Below the pieces are notes generated by a model. That model did no database searches. It saw only the letters and a program-made list of their open reading frames with translations, and was not told the origin of the DNA. A stretch of 22,605 bases of DNA from Caldilineaceae bacterium (GTDB taxonomy: Bacteria > Chloroflexota > Anaerolineae > Caldilineales > Caldilineaceae), in contig JACSRH010000167.1 in the NCBI GenBank assembly GCA_014879855.1, positions 1 to 22,605 on the forward strand. Direction: 5' to 3'. The stretch's first letter is position 1. Every line of letters begins with the position of its first letter. A program made the position numbers and the translations under genes. Below are positions 11,501 to 17,793 of this stretch, one piece after another.

Positions 11501-12041
11501 TGGCACGGTGGCGCTTGCCCATCGCGACCAGCCTACGCTCGAACTGTCGCAGCTCTCCTACGTGGGCCGGGCCTTCTATACGGCCTTTGGTCTGGAAGGC
11601 ATGGGCGTCGGTGCGACCAACGGCGTGACGCTGACTACCCCGGTGGAACTGCTCGACGTCGCGCTCACGTGGGCGACGTCCGAACCAGGCGCGGTGGTCA
11701 TCTCCAACACGACGCCGGTCAGTGCGACGGGCACGACGTTGCTGACCGCCAACTACACGGCGACAGGGCAGGTGTCGGCGCAGGCCGTCGATGCGATTGC
11801 CTGGCGCTGGGACTTTGGCGACGGCAGCCCCTATGTGACTTCGGCGTCACCGGTGGCGGGTCACACTTACGCGTGCAGTGACGACAATGTCTACACCGTG
11901 CGTGTGCAGATTACCGACGCGCTCGGCAACAATACAGTGGGCAGCCAGGACGTGAACGTGTCCGCCTCCTGCTTTACGGAGCCGCAGACGATCACCAACT
12001 TCTTCCTGCCCTTTATTCAGAAATTCCTCGGCGGTCAGTAA
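8559..12041 (+). CDS. Secreted subtilisin-like serine protease (S8) with PA insert and PKD domain
   Basis: A 1160-residue exported protease. Residues 1-28 are a signal peptide (hydrophobic IALVVFCLVCFTGAALA). Residues about 45-155 look like an I9-type propeptide. The S8 catalytic domain shows Asp195 (KFASMDGGV), His268 (SHGVHTAST) and Ser612 (GTSMAAPHVAGAAVL), with the oxyanion Asn in AMSAGNAGP. A protease-associated (PA) insert lies between His and Ser at about 430-550. Beta-rich repeats follow, then a PKD domain near 1045-1140 (WRWDFGDGSPY). The protein ends TNFFLPFIQKFLGGQ, a hydrophobic tail that resembles those I recall from other secreted Chloroflexi proteins and may be a sorting or anchoring signal. 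It is monocistronic: its own leader precedes it and a strong terminator follows. It probably degrades external protein. Confidence 0.93.
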   Translation: MSHRRIGATIALVVFCLVCFTGAALAVESPSSDAPPAPAQSPYLIVELDAPPLAAVYKTQLSAASADGKLDVNSVSAQEYVSQLQAQQAAVVSQMQAVLPNATVGKFYADPALTQVKDLTYQVVFNGMAINPGNSDLDAAARLLAKLPGVKAVYPDTPHTTDLYTSTMLINAPAVWNVLGGRENAGAGVKFASMDGGVHKDSPMFSGAGYTYPNGFGPNGKGLIANNNGKIITSRAYFRAWDPPQTSELGLNGCGDACAWPGPQGTSHGVHTASTAAGNVVTDVVYNGYTVGTISGVAPRAYVMSYKVFYGSVLGDGSFYNAEGIAALEDIAIDGAEVLNNSWGGGPTSNGNLGDPLETALANTAASGVFIAMSAGNAGPANSTLDHPLPDYINVAATTSGGTLADGYASVPPAAPDLQIMPYGTAEFGPAIEVGQVFTYTYVPAVVVAPANTNGCAAFPAGAFTGKAALISRGTCNFSAKTRNAQAAGAVAVVLYNNTGGSAIMNMACGTVPCDDITIPTVMVGQNNGAAMIAWYNAQGEANATVVLSGDAFSLGNTPDEVSNFSSRGPGVGQVLKPDIAAPGVNILAQGYTPSATGEAQYLGYGQASGTSMAAPHVAGAAVLVRAAYPTWSNAAIKSALMSTAKYTDVYNFDGSPAQPLDMGAGRLDLTHVLDPGVLLDPPSLSFGAVPTGTAKTLVVTVMNVTTQTETYQLSTLYTGNGFTMTTALPGFSISPASLTLGVGQSAQISVTIATTDSMGIGENQGYIVLDGPMHDAHLPAWARVIPAAPLADVLIIDNDGSDLEPTFGDYLSVYTETLTALGKTYSVVNTDDSFGSSTKIPEPAELAGYGAVLWFTGDNYVSQLGLAVQDQYSLLDYLNNGGKVIAMGQDLASTISAAPASSTVWMYNWGLSANWLQDSISNSETPTGLATSAPGLPPLFNNLVVSLTQLYVDEVSPVVDDYGRGGRAVLNYGGPFNVANGTVALAHRDQPTLELSQLSYVGRAFYTAFGLEGMGVGATNGVTLTTPVELLDVALTWATSEPGAVVISNTTPVSATGTTLLTANYTATGQVSAQAVDAIAWRWDFGDGSPYVTSASPVAGHTYACSDDNVYTVRVQITDALGNNTVGSQDVNVSASCFTEPQTITNFFLPFIQKFLGGQ

Positions 12042-12052
12042 CCTCTACGCTC

Positions 12053-12085
12053 ACTGGGCAGAGTCTCCCGCTCTGCCCAGTTTCT
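12053..12085 (+). terminator. Rho-independent terminator of the S8 protease gene
   Basis: A perfect 11-bp stem (ACTGGGCAGAG / CTCTGCCCAGT, arms 12053-12063 and 12071-12081) closes a 7-nt loop and is followed by TTCTTACCTT. It begins 12 nt after the protease stop codon. Confidence 0.8.
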
Positions 12086-12272
12086 TACCTTCCGCCTTTG
12101 TCGCGCTAACCCAAATACAAGCACTTCATCCCTTGCGCTCGTCCTCTTGCCGATACTTGTGCTCCTTCGGCAATTTGCCGCTCTTTTTGCGCTACTGATT
12201 TTGCCTTGTCGCTGCCTTTTCCTTCCCAATGTTCGCCGCGTTTTGTAACTGTTCAACCTGGTTGCCATCGCC

Positions 12273-12329
12273 CACGGATTTGACGGAAAACGCCGGATAC
12301 TTTTCGGAGTGAATCCGTGAGCATCCGGC
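12273..12329. repeat. Two interleaved inverted repeats (pseudoknot-like topology)
   Basis: Arms a and a' are CACGGATT (12273-12280) and AATCCGTG (12312-12319), a perfect 8-bp pair. Arms b and b' are GCCGGAT (12292-12298) and ATCCGGC (12323-12329), a perfect 7-bp pair. The order is a-b-a'-b', which in RNA would form an H-type pseudoknot with connecting segments of 11, 13 and 3 nt. In DNA it would be two overlapping dyads. Confidence 0.5.
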
Positions 12330-12573
12330 TCATCTGTGGCCGATTTTTGCCAGGGTTGTAGAGTCCCCCGCTTTTTAATATCTGCTGGGGAGTAGACCGC
12401 GTTGCGACGCCGTGCACGCATCGCATCGTACGCACGCGCCCAGGAAAGCGCGCGTCCGCGCCGCCATCGTGCGCTTCAATGAAAGATCACCGTGCGTCTG
12501 TGTATCTTATTTGATAGCGACGACTGTCGCAAGTAGCCCGGACTACGCACCTTACCAAACAAACCGTGCGCTC

Positions 12574-12618
12574 GTTGGGGACACGCGTGCGCCGGCAAAA
12601 GCCGGCGGGGATCCCAAC
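12574..12618 (+). promoter_or_regulatory. Compound hairpin in the leader of the Gly-tailed peptide gene
   Basis: An inner 7-bp stem CGCCGGC / GCCGGCG (12590-12596 and 12601-12607) closes an AAAA tetraloop. An outer 6-bp stem GTTGGG / CCCAAC (12574-12579 and 12613-12618) encloses it. It ends 21 nt before the Shine-Dalgarno site of the GTG start at 12652, a position that suits control of translation or mRNA stability. Confidence 0.5.
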
Positions 12619-12639
12619 GCCAACGCGCCTCACTTTCTC

Positions 12640-12645
12640 AGGAGG
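12640..12645 (+). promoter_or_regulatory. AGGAGG ribosome site fixing a GTG start at 12652
   Basis: A full AGGAGG lies 6 nt before GTG at 12652. It selects this start over the far-upstream in-frame ATG at 12412 and is the main evidence that the short frame is translated. Confidence 0.75.
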
Positions 12646-12651
12646 TTCGTT

Positions 12652-12852
12652 GTGATCCGCAAAGGTTTGTCTTCACCCGCAGGGCGTGTACGCGCCCTCT
12701 TGCTCGCTGTCCTGACCGTCATCCTGGCCGGCTGGCTGGTGCTGAGCGCGCCGGCGCAGGTCGAGCGAGTCACCGTCGGCCACAACCCCGACGCCGGCTT
12801 GCAGACCGCCGACCCCGGTCTTGGCAGCGGCGGTGGCGGCGGCGGCGGCTGA
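12652..12852 (+). CDS. Putative small secreted peptide with seven-glycine C-terminus
   Basis: A 66-residue frame that I do not recognise. Residues 1-14 are basic (RKGLSSPAGRVR). Residues 15-32 are strongly hydrophobic (ALLLAVLTVILAGWLVL). SAPA at 32-35 gives an AxA signal-peptidase site before Gln36. The predicted mature peptide would be only 31 residues and ends GLGSG followed by six more glycines. It has a full AGGAGG site and a structured leader, and a hairpin follows at 12881-12910. Its end faces the TPR gene (convergent, 115 nt apart). A secreted signal, an adhesive tail or a modified peptide are all possible; function is unknown. An uncleaved single-pass membrane peptide is the main alternative. 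A chance frame is possible but the ribosome site and the signal sequence argue against it. Confidence 0.55.
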   Translation: MIRKGLSSPAGRVRALLLAVLTVILAGWLVLSAPAQVERVTVGHNPDAGLQTADPGLGSGGGGGGG

Positions 12853-12880
12853 GCCGTAAGCGCCTGACCGCATAGGGGGT

Positions 12881-12910
12881 GGGTGGCTTCCTGGCGCCGG
12901 GGAGCCACCC
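12881..12910 (+). terminator. Hairpin after the Gly-tailed peptide gene
   Basis: Arms GGGTGGCT (12881-12888) and AGCCACCC (12903-12910) pair perfectly over a 14-nt loop that contains GGCGCC. No T-run follows, so it is a weak intrinsic terminator at best. It also lies 57 nt past the stop of the convergent TPR gene and could serve both. Confidence 0.4.
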
Positions 12911-12924
12911 GCTCGTTGATGAAC

Positions 12925-12960
12925 AGAAACTGGGTTTCTCCAAAAGATCCGGTTTCCAGA
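12925..12960. repeat. AGAAAC-TGG-GTTTCT dyad with a related copy alongside
   Basis: AGAAAC / GTTTCT (12925-12930 and 12934-12939) form a 6-bp dyad, and a related CCGGTTTCC follows at about 12949-12957. It resembles short dispersed repeats that I recall from intergenic DNA of Chloroflexi and cyanobacteria. Copy number in this genome cannot be seen here. Confidence 0.35.
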
Positions 12961-12967
12961 GCCGCCC

Positions 12968-14176
12968 TCACGCACACTGCACCGCGGCCATCCGTTCCCG
13001 GATCAGATTGTACAGATAGCGCGGCGGCGCGGGCAGGCGCGCCAGTTCGGTCAGCGCTTCCTGCCAGGCGTTCAGCGCCGCCGCGCTGTCACCCAGGCGC
13101 AGATGCAGACCGGCCAGGCTGTCGAGCGCGTTGGCCGTTTCCAGCCAATCCGCTGCGCCGCGCGCCAGCTCGATGCTCTGCGCAAACAACGCCCGCGCGT
13201 GCTCGATCTCGCCCAGCTCGCGATAGGCCAGCCCCTGGTTGTTGTAGAGCCGCGCCAGATACGCCTGCCCGGCAAGACGCTGAAAGACCGCTTCGCAGGG
13301 CGCATACGCGGCCAGCGCCTGGGTGTGGTCGCCCTGATACCAGCAGGCAACGCCCAGATTCATGCGCGCCACCGCCGCGCCCCAATCGTCCCCCAGTTCC
13401 GTAAAGAGCTCGATTGCCTGCGTAAATGCGGCAACCCCCAGCGCATGGCGTTTTGCATAGAGATAGGCTGTTCCCAAATCTCTAAGCGTGCAGGCAAGAG
13501 GATAGTAGCGGCCATGTAGCCTGTTGATGGCAAGGGCCTGCTGCAAGCGTGCGATGCCTGCCTCGGCATTGTCCTGGCGCAGCGCCACCCACCCCAGCAG
13601 ATGCCAGCCATTGGCCGCCACCGGGTCGTCCGCCGCAACCAGCGCCAGCGCCGCGTGCGCGCGCGCCTGCGCTGTATCCAGATCAGAACGGTCAAACGCG
13701 CTCAACCCAAGCCGCTCCAGCGCCTGCGCCTGCGTGTGGTTGTCGCCCGCAGCCGCGGCCAGGCGCTGCGCCTGCGCCAGGTGCGCGTCGGCCGCGGCGT
13801 AGTCGCCCTGCAGGATGTGCAGCCGCCCCAGGCGCAGATGCAGATGCGCGGCGCCGGCGTTGTCGCGCTGCGCCTCGGCCTGCGCCAGCGCCTGCGCCAG
13901 TACAGCCATCCACTCGCGGCGGTAGCCCTGCCGCTCCAGGTGCGGCGCCAGCGACAGGGCCAGCTCGCGCGTGGCGGGCCAGGCATCCTCGAGGCGCAGC
14001 CCGTAGCTCAGCGCGTGCAGCCCGCGCTCGCGCAGCGTCTCGTCCAGTCGTTCGATGGCCGGGTCGAAGGCCGCCAGCGCAGCGTCCAGGCTGCGCGCCA
14101 CAAAGGTGCGGAAGAGCGCCGGGTAGTCACTCGGTTGGGTTGTTTCTGCGCGCGTATCTTGCGCGTCTGCGCTCAC
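12968..14176 (-). CDS. Tetratricopeptide-repeat protein, likely partner of the NB-ARC ATPase
   Basis: About 402 residues, nearly all alpha-helical. The first 100 or so residues (YPALFRTFVARSLDAAL...) are helical without a clear repeat. From about residue 105 the chain is a run of roughly seven TPR-type helix pairs, for example GRLHILQGDYAAADAHLAQAQ, GVACWYQGDHTQALAAY, NNQGLAYRELGEIEHARALF and LAGLHLRLGDSAAALNAW. There is no signal peptide or membrane segment. The start is uncertain: ATG at 14191 lacks a ribosome site, whereas GTG at 14176 has GGAGGGG 6 nt upstream. It lies 178 nt downstream of the NB-ARC gene on the same strand. In many STAND proteins this repeat array is the C-terminal sensor of one polypeptide, so the pair looks like a split version. 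Confidence 0.85.
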   Translation of the reverse strand: MSADAQDTRAETTQPSDYPALFRTFVARSLDAALAAFDPAIERLDETLRERGLHALSYGLRLEDAWPATRELALSLAPHLERQGYRREWMAVLAQALAQAEAQRDNAGAAHLHLRLGRLHILQGDYAAADAHLAQAQRLAAAAGDNHTQAQALERLGLSAFDRSDLDTAQARAHAALALVAADDPVAANGWHLLGWVALRQDNAEAGIARLQQALAINRLHGRYYPLACTLRDLGTAYLYAKRHALGVAAFTQAIELFTELGDDWGAAVARMNLGVACWYQGDHTQALAAYAPCEAVFQRLAGQAYLARLYNNQGLAYRELGEIEHARALFAQSIELARGAADWLETANALDSLAGLHLRLGDSAAALNAWQEALTELARLPAPPRYLYNLIRERMAAVQCA

Positions 14177-14182
14177 GTCTCG

Positions 14183-14189
14183 CCCCTCC
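14183..14189 (-). promoter_or_regulatory. GGAGGGG site favouring the TPR start at 14176
   Basis: The minus strand reads GGAGGGG, then 6 nt, then GTG at 14176. The site overlaps the codons that follow the ATG at 14191, so using that ATG would bury the ribosome site within the coding sequence. Confidence 0.6.
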
Positions 14190-14296
14190 ATCACTTGAAG
14201 TGTGAACCGTCAATTGGTATGTTGACACATGAGGAAAATTTGTCCCTGTTCAAACAGTGTCCATGCCCCTGCAGGGCGCAATCGAACCTGAAAATG

Positions 14297-14333
14297 CCTT
14301 TGCGCCTCTGCTTCTTTGCGCCTTTGCGTTAAG
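14297..14333. repeat. Short degenerate direct repeats of a TTTGCGCCT type
   Basis: The spacer between the NB-ARC and TPR genes contains CCTTTGCGCCTCTG, then CTTTGCGCC and CTTTGCGTTAA in close succession. Motifs of this kind are often dispersed in intergenic DNA of environmental bacteria; that statement is from memory. They cannot be counted from one window. Confidence 0.4.
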
Positions 14334-14354
14334 GATTATCTTTAAGTCAACCTC

Positions 14355-15776
14355 TTACAACCACTGCGCCACCTGCTCCTGCAAAAACGTGCGCGTCAGG
14401 CTGTGGATGGCGTAGCGCCGCGCGTGCAGATCGCCGTTGACGGTGACCAGGTTGAGTTGATAGAGGCGATACAGCGCGTCGGCCGTGGCCGCGAGCGGCA
14501 ACTCACACACCGCGGCCACGAACTCCAGGGGTTCGCCGCGCGTTGCAACCAGCGGCATTGCCAGCAACACCTGCCGGTGGCGTTCGTCCAGGGCATCCCA
14601 CGCCTGGCGATAGACATAGGTGTAGAGGTTTTCGGCGGGCAGCCCGCGCGCCTCGCGCAGGTTGCGCAGCACCACGGTGAGGCTGTGCACGTGCGTCAGG
14701 CCAACCACCAGCAGCAGCGCCAATGGATTGCCGCCGACCGTGGCAAAGATGGGGCGCAGATCCGCGGCGTCCGCATTGGCGACTTCGGGCAAATTGCGCA
14801 GGGCGCCTTCCTGGCGCACCAGCGTCAGCGCATCACGCTCGCTCAGCTCTGGCACAGGATAGAGATAGACGCCACTTTCGTCGACCAGCCGTTGGCGCGA
14901 AGTCAATACAAATTTTGTCGGGTTGGCGAGCGTGAGGAGCGTCGGCGCCAGCGCTTCCAGATCGGCGACGGTTTCCAGGTTGTCGATCACGATCAGGTGC
15001 GGGGCGCCGCGCAGCCGGCTGCGCAGAAGCGACAACGCGCGGTCGGGAAAGGCGAGCAGGCCGCGGCTCTCCTCCGGCGCCAGTTGCGTCAGCAGTTCGG
15101 CCACCATCGCCGGCGCCGTCAGGGTGGGCCGCTCGATGGGACGGATGGCGCCGCCCAGGTCGAGGATGGCCGGTTTGGCGCTCACCCAGGCGAAGTCGAC
15201 AAAGTGCGGCGTCTGCGCCACGCGACGAAGCAGGGCTGCGGCCAGCGTTGTCTTGCCGATGCCGCCGATGCCCTCGATGGAAAGCAGCCACGGCGGTGTG
15301 GGTTGGCGCAGCAGGCTCAACAGCGGGTCAAGCTGGGCGTCGTGACCGACCGGTTCGACCGCGGCCGGCGCGGGCACGCGGTCGTTGATGCGCCGGCGCC
15401 GCTCGCGCCATGCCTCATTCTCCATTTGCAGGATGATGGCGGCCAAGTGTTTAATCGCTTGATTTTGCTTGCTGTAGATCGTACTTTCGGCAAATTTCAG
15501 GTCGAGCGCCACATGGTCGACAGGTGTCTTCTCGATAAACCTGGCCTCGAGCAGCGCCGCTTCCGTCGCCTGCTCCGCGGCAAGGCGAAACAACGCCTGG
15601 CGCAGGATCTGATTGGTGCAGAGGCGTGGGTCATTCTGTTCGCCTGTTGCCGCTGTTTTGAAAAGCAGCAGATCAACCAGCATCCCTTCGGGGCGCGTGC
15701 GGTCGTGCCAATGGCGCAACGCCAGATGCACGCGCCGGTCGATCAAATCCTCGTTTACTTCCAGATTTTCTTGCAT
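14355..15776 (-). CDS. NB-ARC (STAND-class) ATPase
   Basis: About 473 residues. Residues 1-120 are a helical N-terminal region beginning MQENLEVNEDLIDRRVHLAL; LKFAESTIYSKQNQAIKHLA (93-112) resembles a sigma-factor-like helix-turn-helix. The nucleotide-binding module shows Walker A GIGGIGKTT (169-177), DFAWVSAK (194-201), Walker B LIVIDN (261-266), the sensor LTSR (291-294) and GGNPLALLLV. A winged-helix-like region follows to the end (YAIHSLTRTFLQEQVAQWL). No repeat domain follows; the TPR array is a separate gene downstream. The start at 15776 is chosen because the protein resembles relatives there; ATG 15839 and TTG 15848 are in frame, and no candidate has a good ribosome site. STAND ATPases act as signal switches in regulation, defence or development; which applies here is not visible. 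Confidence 0.88.
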   Translation of the reverse strand: MQENLEVNEDLIDRRVHLALRHWHDRTRPEGMLVDLLLFKTAATGEQNDPRLCTNQILRQALFRLAAEQATEAALLEARFIEKTPVDHVALDLKFAESTIYSKQNQAIKHLAAIILQMENEAWRERRRRINDRVPAPAAVEPVGHDAQLDPLLSLLRQPTPPWLLSIEGIGGIGKTTLAAALLRRVAQTPHFVDFAWVSAKPAILDLGGAIRPIERPTLTAPAMVAELLTQLAPEESRGLLAFPDRALSLLRSRLRGAPHLIVIDNLETVADLEALAPTLLTLANPTKFVLTSRQRLVDESGVYLYPVPELSERDALTLVRQEGALRNLPEVANADAADLRPIFATVGGNPLALLLVVGLTHVHSLTVVLRNLREARGLPAENLYTYVYRQAWDALDERHRQVLLAMPLVATRGEPLEFVAAVCELPLAATADALYRLYQLNLVTVNGDLHARRYAIHSLTRTFLQEQVAQWL

Positions 15777-15952
15777 ACGCGCAGTTGAAAGAGGGAAAGA
15801 AAGATGAGTGACAAAATGCAGTGTACCGTAGCCGCGCATGTTTACCAATTCAGAGTTATTCTATAGGTTTTCTGTAGATCGCCGCGCCGTCCCTTGCCCT
15901 ACAATAACTGGAAGGCTTCATCAGATTTTGCCCTCGCTGCGCCCCCTAATTT

Positions 15953-15984
15953 GTCAGATGTCCATTCCCTCGAGGACATCTGAC
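15953..15984. repeat. Perfect 11-bp inverted repeat in a divergent spacer
   Basis: GTCAGATGTCC (15953-15963) and GGACATCTGAC (15974-15984) pair exactly around a 10-nt loop. The genes on either side are divergent, so neither needs a terminator here. A dispersed repeat or a regulator-binding dyad are the alternatives. Confidence 0.6.
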
Positions 15985-16026
15985 GTTTGCCACTGACCGC
16001 TCCATCCACAAAATAATTCTCACGAT

Positions 16027-16067
16027 TTTCATAATAATTGACAGCGCGCGTGCCGTCATGCTATACT
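16027..16067 (+). promoter_or_regulatory. Strong sigma-70-type promoter A with TTTCATAATAATT element
   Basis: Consensus TTGACA (16038-16043), an 18-nt spacer and TATACT (16062-16067). The -35 is fused to an upstream AT element so that the whole reads TTTCATAATAATTGACA. The same element occurs at 18105 and, with changes, at 21706. It drives the B12-domain radical SAM gene at 16147. Confidence 0.8.
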
Positions 16068-16085
16068 CGCCCCGATCAATCACAA

Positions 16086-16113
16086 GCATCTGTGATGCGC
16101 CGCGTGCGCGGCG
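16086..16113 (+). promoter_or_regulatory. Two adjacent short hairpins in the leader of the radical SAM gene
   Basis: GCATC-TGT-GATGC (16086-16098) is followed at once by CGCCGC-GTGC-GCGGCG (16098-16113). They lie between promoter A and the ribosome site. They are too small to be a cobalamin or other known riboswitch; they may stabilise the 5' end. Confidence 0.4.
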
Positions 16114-16146
16114 ACCGCCGATGTCCTAGCTTGGGAGGCATTTATC

Positions 16147-17562
16147 GTGACATTTACCTGGCCTTGGTTCAAACCAGCCAAACCGCAGCCGGCCAGCAAA
16201 ATTCTTTGGCTTGACCTGGGTGACCTGGGCGATCTGGTGAATCCCAGCGGGCCGCATGAGCAATGGCAGGATCATGGCCTTGGCTTGCTGCGCACTATTT
16301 TGCACCAAAATGGCGTGCAGACCGATCTTGCCTCGACGCGCGCCGTAACATCTTGGGAACAGCTCGCCAGGCAGATCAAAGGGTACGACATGCTGCTCAT
16401 GAACGTGCGCAGCTACACCTTTCCGCCGGCCTATAAAGCGGCGCAGATTTTCAAGGAATTGAACCCTGCGGGACTGATTGTGGCAGGCGGCATGCACGCC
16501 ACCGTGGCGCCGGATGAGATGCTCGCCATTCCCGAATTCGACCGCATCTGTCAGGGGCCGGGAGAGGGAATCATAGTCGATCTTGTCAAGGATCCCCTTG
16601 CTTACCCACGGCTGGTGCAGGGGGTAGGTGCAAAGTCGATGGCCGAATGGCCGATGATTGACCGCACGCTGTGGCCGCAGCCGCAGGGATGGCGCAATAA
16701 ACGCCGCTGGCACTGGAAATGGCCGCTGGAACCCGCCTGCGGCTGGGGGCCAGGCCCGGTGGCGACGTTGATTACCAGCCGCGTCTGTCCGTGGCAATGT
16801 GTTTTCTGCAATGAGAATTCGTACATTCCCAACATGGGGCGCAAGCCCGTGGATCAGGTGATCGACGAGTTGAACTTTTTAGACCGCCACTACGGCGTCG
16901 GCTCGGTGGTCATCCACGATTCGATGTTCTTCCAGAATCCCACGTGGCTCAAGGAGTGGATCGAAAAGTACCCGCGCAAGACCAAGCGCTGGACTTATTG
17001 GGCCGCGGGTCGCGCCGACACGGTGCGCCAATGGCCCGATCTGTTCGAGGCGCTGATCCGCGAAACCAACTGGCGCACCATTTCGATCGGCTTTGAGTCG
17101 GGCAGCGACCGGATGTTGCGCCTGCTCAACAAGGAATGCACGGAAGAAGACAATTACTTCGCCATCGATCTGGTCAATCGCATCGGCGATGATCTGGAAG
17201 CCAAGGGCGAACAGCCACCCAAGTTCTGGTCGAATATCATGCTGGGCATCCCTGGCGAACAGCCGGAAGATGCGTTCAAGACCATGCGAATGCTCAAGCA
17301 GATGAAGAGAGTCTTTCCCTCCATTGCCTTTTATGCGCCCTACCCAGGTTCGGCGTTGGGCAACCAGTTGATTGCCGAGGGCAAGAGTTTGATGTCGAAG
17401 GAGAACTACCATCGCTTCCCCGACGATGAAAAGGTCAAAGGCGTCAATTACCAATTCTATCGCGAGCTGCTAGCCGGCAAATATGACGCTGAGATCAACG
17501 AGGGCGTGGATGCTGCGATGCACGGCGCGGAATTATATCAGGGCGCGTTGGTAAAGGCGTGA
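16147..17562 (+). CDS. B12-binding-domain radical SAM protein
   Basis: A 471-residue protein. Residues about 18-150 form a Rossmann-like domain of the cobalamin-binding type (GYDMLLMNVRS, LIVAGGMHATVAPDEM), but I see no DxHxxG cobalamin-ligand motif. The radical SAM barrel has the [4Fe-4S] motif C214-x3-C218-x2-C221 (RVCPWQCVFC), then SIGFESGSDRMLRLLNK and IMLGIPGEQPED, both typical of the BchE/HpnP-like superfamily. The reaction cannot be named. The GTG start at 16147 has GGGAGG upstream. Two small genes follow closely (10 and 15 nt) and are probably co-transcribed from promoter A. A second member of the superfamily starts at 21877. Confidence 0.9.
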   Translation: MTFTWPWFKPAKPQPASKILWLDLGDLGDLVNPSGPHEQWQDHGLGLLRTILHQNGVQTDLASTRAVTSWEQLARQIKGYDMLLMNVRSYTFPPAYKAAQIFKELNPAGLIVAGGMHATVAPDEMLAIPEFDRICQGPGEGIIVDLVKDPLAYPRLVQGVGAKSMAEWPMIDRTLWPQPQGWRNKRRWHWKWPLEPACGWGPGPVATLITSRVCPWQCVFCNENSYIPNMGRKPVDQVIDELNFLDRHYGVGSVVIHDSMFFQNPTWLKEWIEKYPRKTKRWTYWAAGRADTVRQWPDLFEALIRETNWRTISIGFESGSDRMLRLLNKECTEEDNYFAIDLVNRIGDDLEAKGEQPPKFWSNIMLGIPGEQPEDAFKTMRMLKQMKRVFPSIAFYAPYPGSALGNQLIAEGKSLMSKENYHRFPDDEKVKGVNYQFYRELLAGKYDAEINEGVDAAMHGAELYQGALVKA

Positions 17563-17571
17563 GTGGGAATT

Positions 17572-17778
17572 ATGAGTAGCTTTTCAAGCCCACATTTCAT
17601 GTATCTCTTTGCTCTGAAGAGTGGCAAGAAGAAGCTGGCGTACGGCCAGTCCCCTGCGGACGCGCTGGAGATTCTGCGCATCCGGTTGAGTGAGCAGGAA
17701 ATGAGCGAGATCGTTGCGGACCAGTTCATTAAGATCAACCAGCGCGATCTGCAACAATACGTCGGCGAGCTTGGGTAA
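17572..17778 (+). CDS. Small hypothetical protein in the radical SAM operon
   Basis: A 68-residue protein of unknown family, without signal peptide, membrane segment or cysteine. The N-terminus is aromatic (MSSFSSPHFMYLFAL), followed by a basic patch (SGKKKLAYGQ) and amphipathic helices (SPADALEILRIRLSEQEMSEIV). The ATG at 17572 is preferred; an in-frame GTG at 17563 directly after the previous stop is the alternative. It lies between the radical SAM gene and the winged-helix-like protein, all in one direction. Its position and size suit an accessory subunit or substrate-handling protein, which is inference only. Confidence 0.7.
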   Translation: MSSFSSPHFMYLFALKSGKKKLAYGQSPADALEILRIRLSEQEMSEIVADQFIKINQRDLQQYVGELG

Positions 17779-17793
17779 GCGTGGGAGGAGCGG

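Larger units (their letters stand above)
12082..12651. other. Long non-coding stretch with structured elements
   Basis: About 570 bases between the protease terminator and the small Gly-tailed peptide. The first 180 bases are pyrimidine-rich on the plus strand. Frames here, including a 128-codon minus-strand frame from 12421, are Arg/Lys-rich with no domain, no ribosome site and no neighbour support; I treat them as non-coding, though a decayed gene cannot be excluded. The two structured parts, interleaved inverted repeats at 12273-12329 and a compound hairpin at 12574-12618, are listed separately. I see no convincing promoter. Confidence 0.55.
15777..16146. other. Divergent intergenic region between NB-ARC ATPase and radical SAM genes
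   Basis: The 370 bases hold no gene. On the minus side a CTATAGAAT sequence near 15855-15865 could be a -10 for the ATPase but lacks a -35. In the middle is a perfect 11-bp hairpin (15953-15984). On the plus side is the strong promoter at 16027-16067, followed by two leader hairpins (16086-16113) and GGGAGG before the GTG at 16147. Confidence 0.6.

Noticed and set aside
12035..12421. A 128-codon minus-strand frame in the long spacer
   Set aside because: It overlaps the protease terminator, is Arg/Lys-rich without a domain, and has no ribosome site. A decayed gene is possible but not supportable.
13549..14332. Plus-strand frames of 218 and 243 codons over the TPR gene
   Set aside because: They are Pro/Ala/Arg-rich shadows of the TPR protein, which has regular repeat structure on the minus strand.
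16086..16146. A cobalamin riboswitch before the B12-domain radical SAM gene
   Set aside because: The leader is about 75 nt with two small hairpins and no B12-box; it is far too short.
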